Made by a program: the position numbers and the translations under genes. Positions 4,787 through 6,026 of a DNA stretch of 6,026 nucleotides are shown here, piece after piece. Numbering within the stretch: position 1 is the stretch's first letter; each line of letters starts with the position of its first letter. This DNA is from Syntrophaceae bacterium (GTDB lineage Bacteria > Desulfobacterota > Desulfomonilia > Desulfomonilales > Desulfomonilaceae): NCBI GenBank assembly GCA_014874425.1, contig JACWAG010000270.1:1-6026 (forward strand), written 5' to 3'. The notes under the pieces are model-generated. The model worked only from the letters and a program-made list of their open reading frames with translations. It had not been told where the DNA came from and searched no databases.

Positions 4787-6026
4787 TTAATCGGATCTCA
4801 ACAGTTTAATGGCGTTTTCACCAAGCACTTTGTGTTTCTCCTTTTCTGTGAGATGGCGGTTGGCTCGTACCGAACTGACCAGGCAAGCCGGCCGCATCCC
4901 TGAAGCCAAAGGAAAAGGATAATCAGTGCCAAACAAGATCTTGTCAAATGTAATGGTTTTCCTGATCTCTTTCACAATTGCGGCGCTATCTAGAATCCAC
5001 TCAACAGCAGAGAAATCCCCATATACGTTCCGGAAATTCTTGCCCAAGCTAAGGGCCTCATGGAGCCATATTCCGGGTAGGAACTCACTATATGAACCAC
5101 AATGAGCGAGGACTAATGGCACATCGGGATATTTCTTTAATATAGGTTCCCAGAGAATTGGATTGGAGTTTCGGCTCAGTTCCAGGATGTCAAATGGCCC
5201 CATGCCACAACCAGAGTGAGACACCACAACACCTTCCACGGATCTACAATACTGGAATAGTAGATCTACGTTCCGATTCTCGGCAGGATTGAAAAATTGA
5301 GAGTAAGGTGTCAAGTTGACGCCTCTTAGGCCAAGTTTGCCGATCTGATCAAGTTTTTCTTCCACATAGTATCTGTCTTTGGAAAGGTTTACTGAACCAA
5401 AACCGAATAGTATCTCTGGGTAATCTTTTAACCAGGCAGCGACGTCCTTATTGGTAACATGGGTGTTTGAATAGAGATTACTCCTGAGGTGTTTCATGAT
5501 TTGCCCAAAATTCAACCAGCGACTTTGAGCGCAACTAGAATAATCCTTATACAAGCTATCCTTGATTGAAGGTCTATCCAAGTCTGCAGGATCAGTATCA
5601 GTCGCCAAAATCACCCCGCGTGAAACGCCCGCACGCCTCATGTCAACAAACAATTTCATATCTGGCACTTGAGGATGAATACGAAAATCGACAACCGGGT
5701 GGAAATTCATTTCATGATTGGGCTGAGGAGGCTCATATGGTCCTCCGAATTTTTCCGATTTTAGATCACTCTCTCGAAACGCCCCAACACCCTTAACAAG
5801 GACGTAGCCTTCGGCTCCGGTGGTATTACGCAGGGCTTTGAGCGCCAGAAAAAGCCGAGACTGTGTCGTGAAATCCTGAATCTCACCAAGACAATCCTCG
5901 ATTTTCAGGGCCAATTCATATCTGTCTTTTGGATCACCCAATCTACAGACATCTCTGATCAAGCCCCATCGAAAATCTGGGGGATCATGGACCAAAGCAT
6001 CAAGCATCTGATCTAGATCAGCTAAC
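4787..6026 (-). CDS. Amidohydrolase-type (ACMSD-like) TIM-barrel protein, probably 5'-incomplete
   Basis: The last 300 residues match the amidohydrolase-2 superfamily (PF04909), which includes metal-dependent decarboxylases and hydrolases of aromatic and cyclic acids. Counting from the Met at 6007, landmarks are VVDFRIHP (105-112), LGLRGVNL (225-232), VVSHSGCG (261-268), VLAHCGS (299-305), NVYGDFSA (327-334), ILFGTDYPFP (357-366) and GENAIKLL (396-403). H111, H264, H302 and D362 sit at expected metal or catalytic positions. The first His of the usual HxH pair is Arg (R109, codon CGT), one base from His CAT. About 100 residues precede the barrel; this segment is largely helical-looking and I do not recognise it. 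The ATG at 6007 has no ribosome binding site, and the frame stays open to the window edge (LADLDQ before the Met), so the true start probably lies outside. It is the first of the minus-strand genes seen here. The substrate cannot be told. Confidence 0.85.
   Translation of the reverse strand, partial: LADLDQMLDALVHDPPDFRWGLIRDVCRLGDPKDRYELALKIEDCLGEIQDFTTQSRLFLALKALRNTTGAEGYVLVKGVGAFRESDLKSEKFGGPYEPPQPNHEMNFHPVVDFRIHPQVPDMKLFVDMRRAGVSRGVILATDTDPADLDRPSIKDSLYKDYSSCAQSRWLNFGQIMKHLRSNLYSNTHVTNKDVAAWLKDYPEILFGFGSVNLSKDRYYVEEKLDQIGKLGLRGVNLTPYSQFFNPAENRNVDLLFQYCRSVEGVVVSHSGCGMGPFDILELSRNSNPILWEPILKKYPDVPLVLAHCGSYSEFLPGIWLHEALSLGKNFRNVYGDFSAVEWILDSAAIVKEIRKTITFDKILFGTDYPFPLASGMRPACLVSSVRANRHLTEKEKHKVLGENAIKLLRSD
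6008..6021. repeat. 14-bp perfect palindrome at the edge of the amidohydrolase frame
   Basis: CTGATCTAGATCAG is self-complementary over 14 bases and touches the ATG at 6007. If translation began at that ATG it would be a natural operator position. If the gene starts further upstream, the palindrome simply encodes DLDQ within the protein. The absence of a ribosome binding site favours the second reading. Confidence 0.4.

Overview
This window comes from the chromosome of an anaerobic bacterium or a related metagenomic genome. The gene content (three DUF362-family proteins, one rich in Fe-S-type cysteine motifs, an Mrp-type ATPase and an ACMSD-like amidohydrolase) and the moderate base composition best suit a sulfate-reducing or syntrophic member of the Desulfobacterota (old Deltaproteobacteria). 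That placement is an inference from gene families; nothing in the window fixes the taxon. No rRNA, tRNA, CRISPR array or insertion sequence is visible.

All convincing genes lie on the minus strand, so transcription runs from high to low coordinates. In that order: (1) 6026-4787, an amidohydrolase-type TIM-barrel protein whose reading frame is still open at the window edge; (2) 4637-3315, a DUF362 protein with a C-terminal four-cysteine segment; (3) a 601-bp spacer holding a possible small plus-strand gene (3061-3312), several inverted repeats and an operator-like palindrome; (4) 2713-1202, a 503-residue DUF362 protein with three clusters of cysteines; (5) a perfect 10-bp intercistronic hairpin; (6) 1125-145, a 326-residue DUF362 paralogue; (7) 117-1, the first 39 codons of a probable Mrp/NBP35-type P-loop ATPase, cut off inside its Walker A motif.

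Genes 4, 6 and 7 look like one transcription unit, with a strong ribosome binding site and an operator-like palindrome in front of gene 4. The most striking point is the relationship between genes 4 and 6. They align almost collinearly through the whole DUF362 domain. Gene 6 nevertheless lacks the roughly 60-residue insert that carries two cysteine clusters in gene 4, and it has lost all five cysteines of the third cluster while keeping the surrounding scaffold. A cysteine-rich protein, its cysteine-depleted twin and an Mrp-type (Fe-S carrier class) ATPase in a row suggest an undescribed Fe-S or electron-transfer module, perhaps a heteromer with its own maturation factor. The biochemical role of DUF362 proteins is not established, so this remains a hypothesis. 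The amidohydrolase and third DUF362 protein upstream may belong to the same catabolic locus, but the 601-bp gap makes them a separate transcription unit or a weakly linked one.
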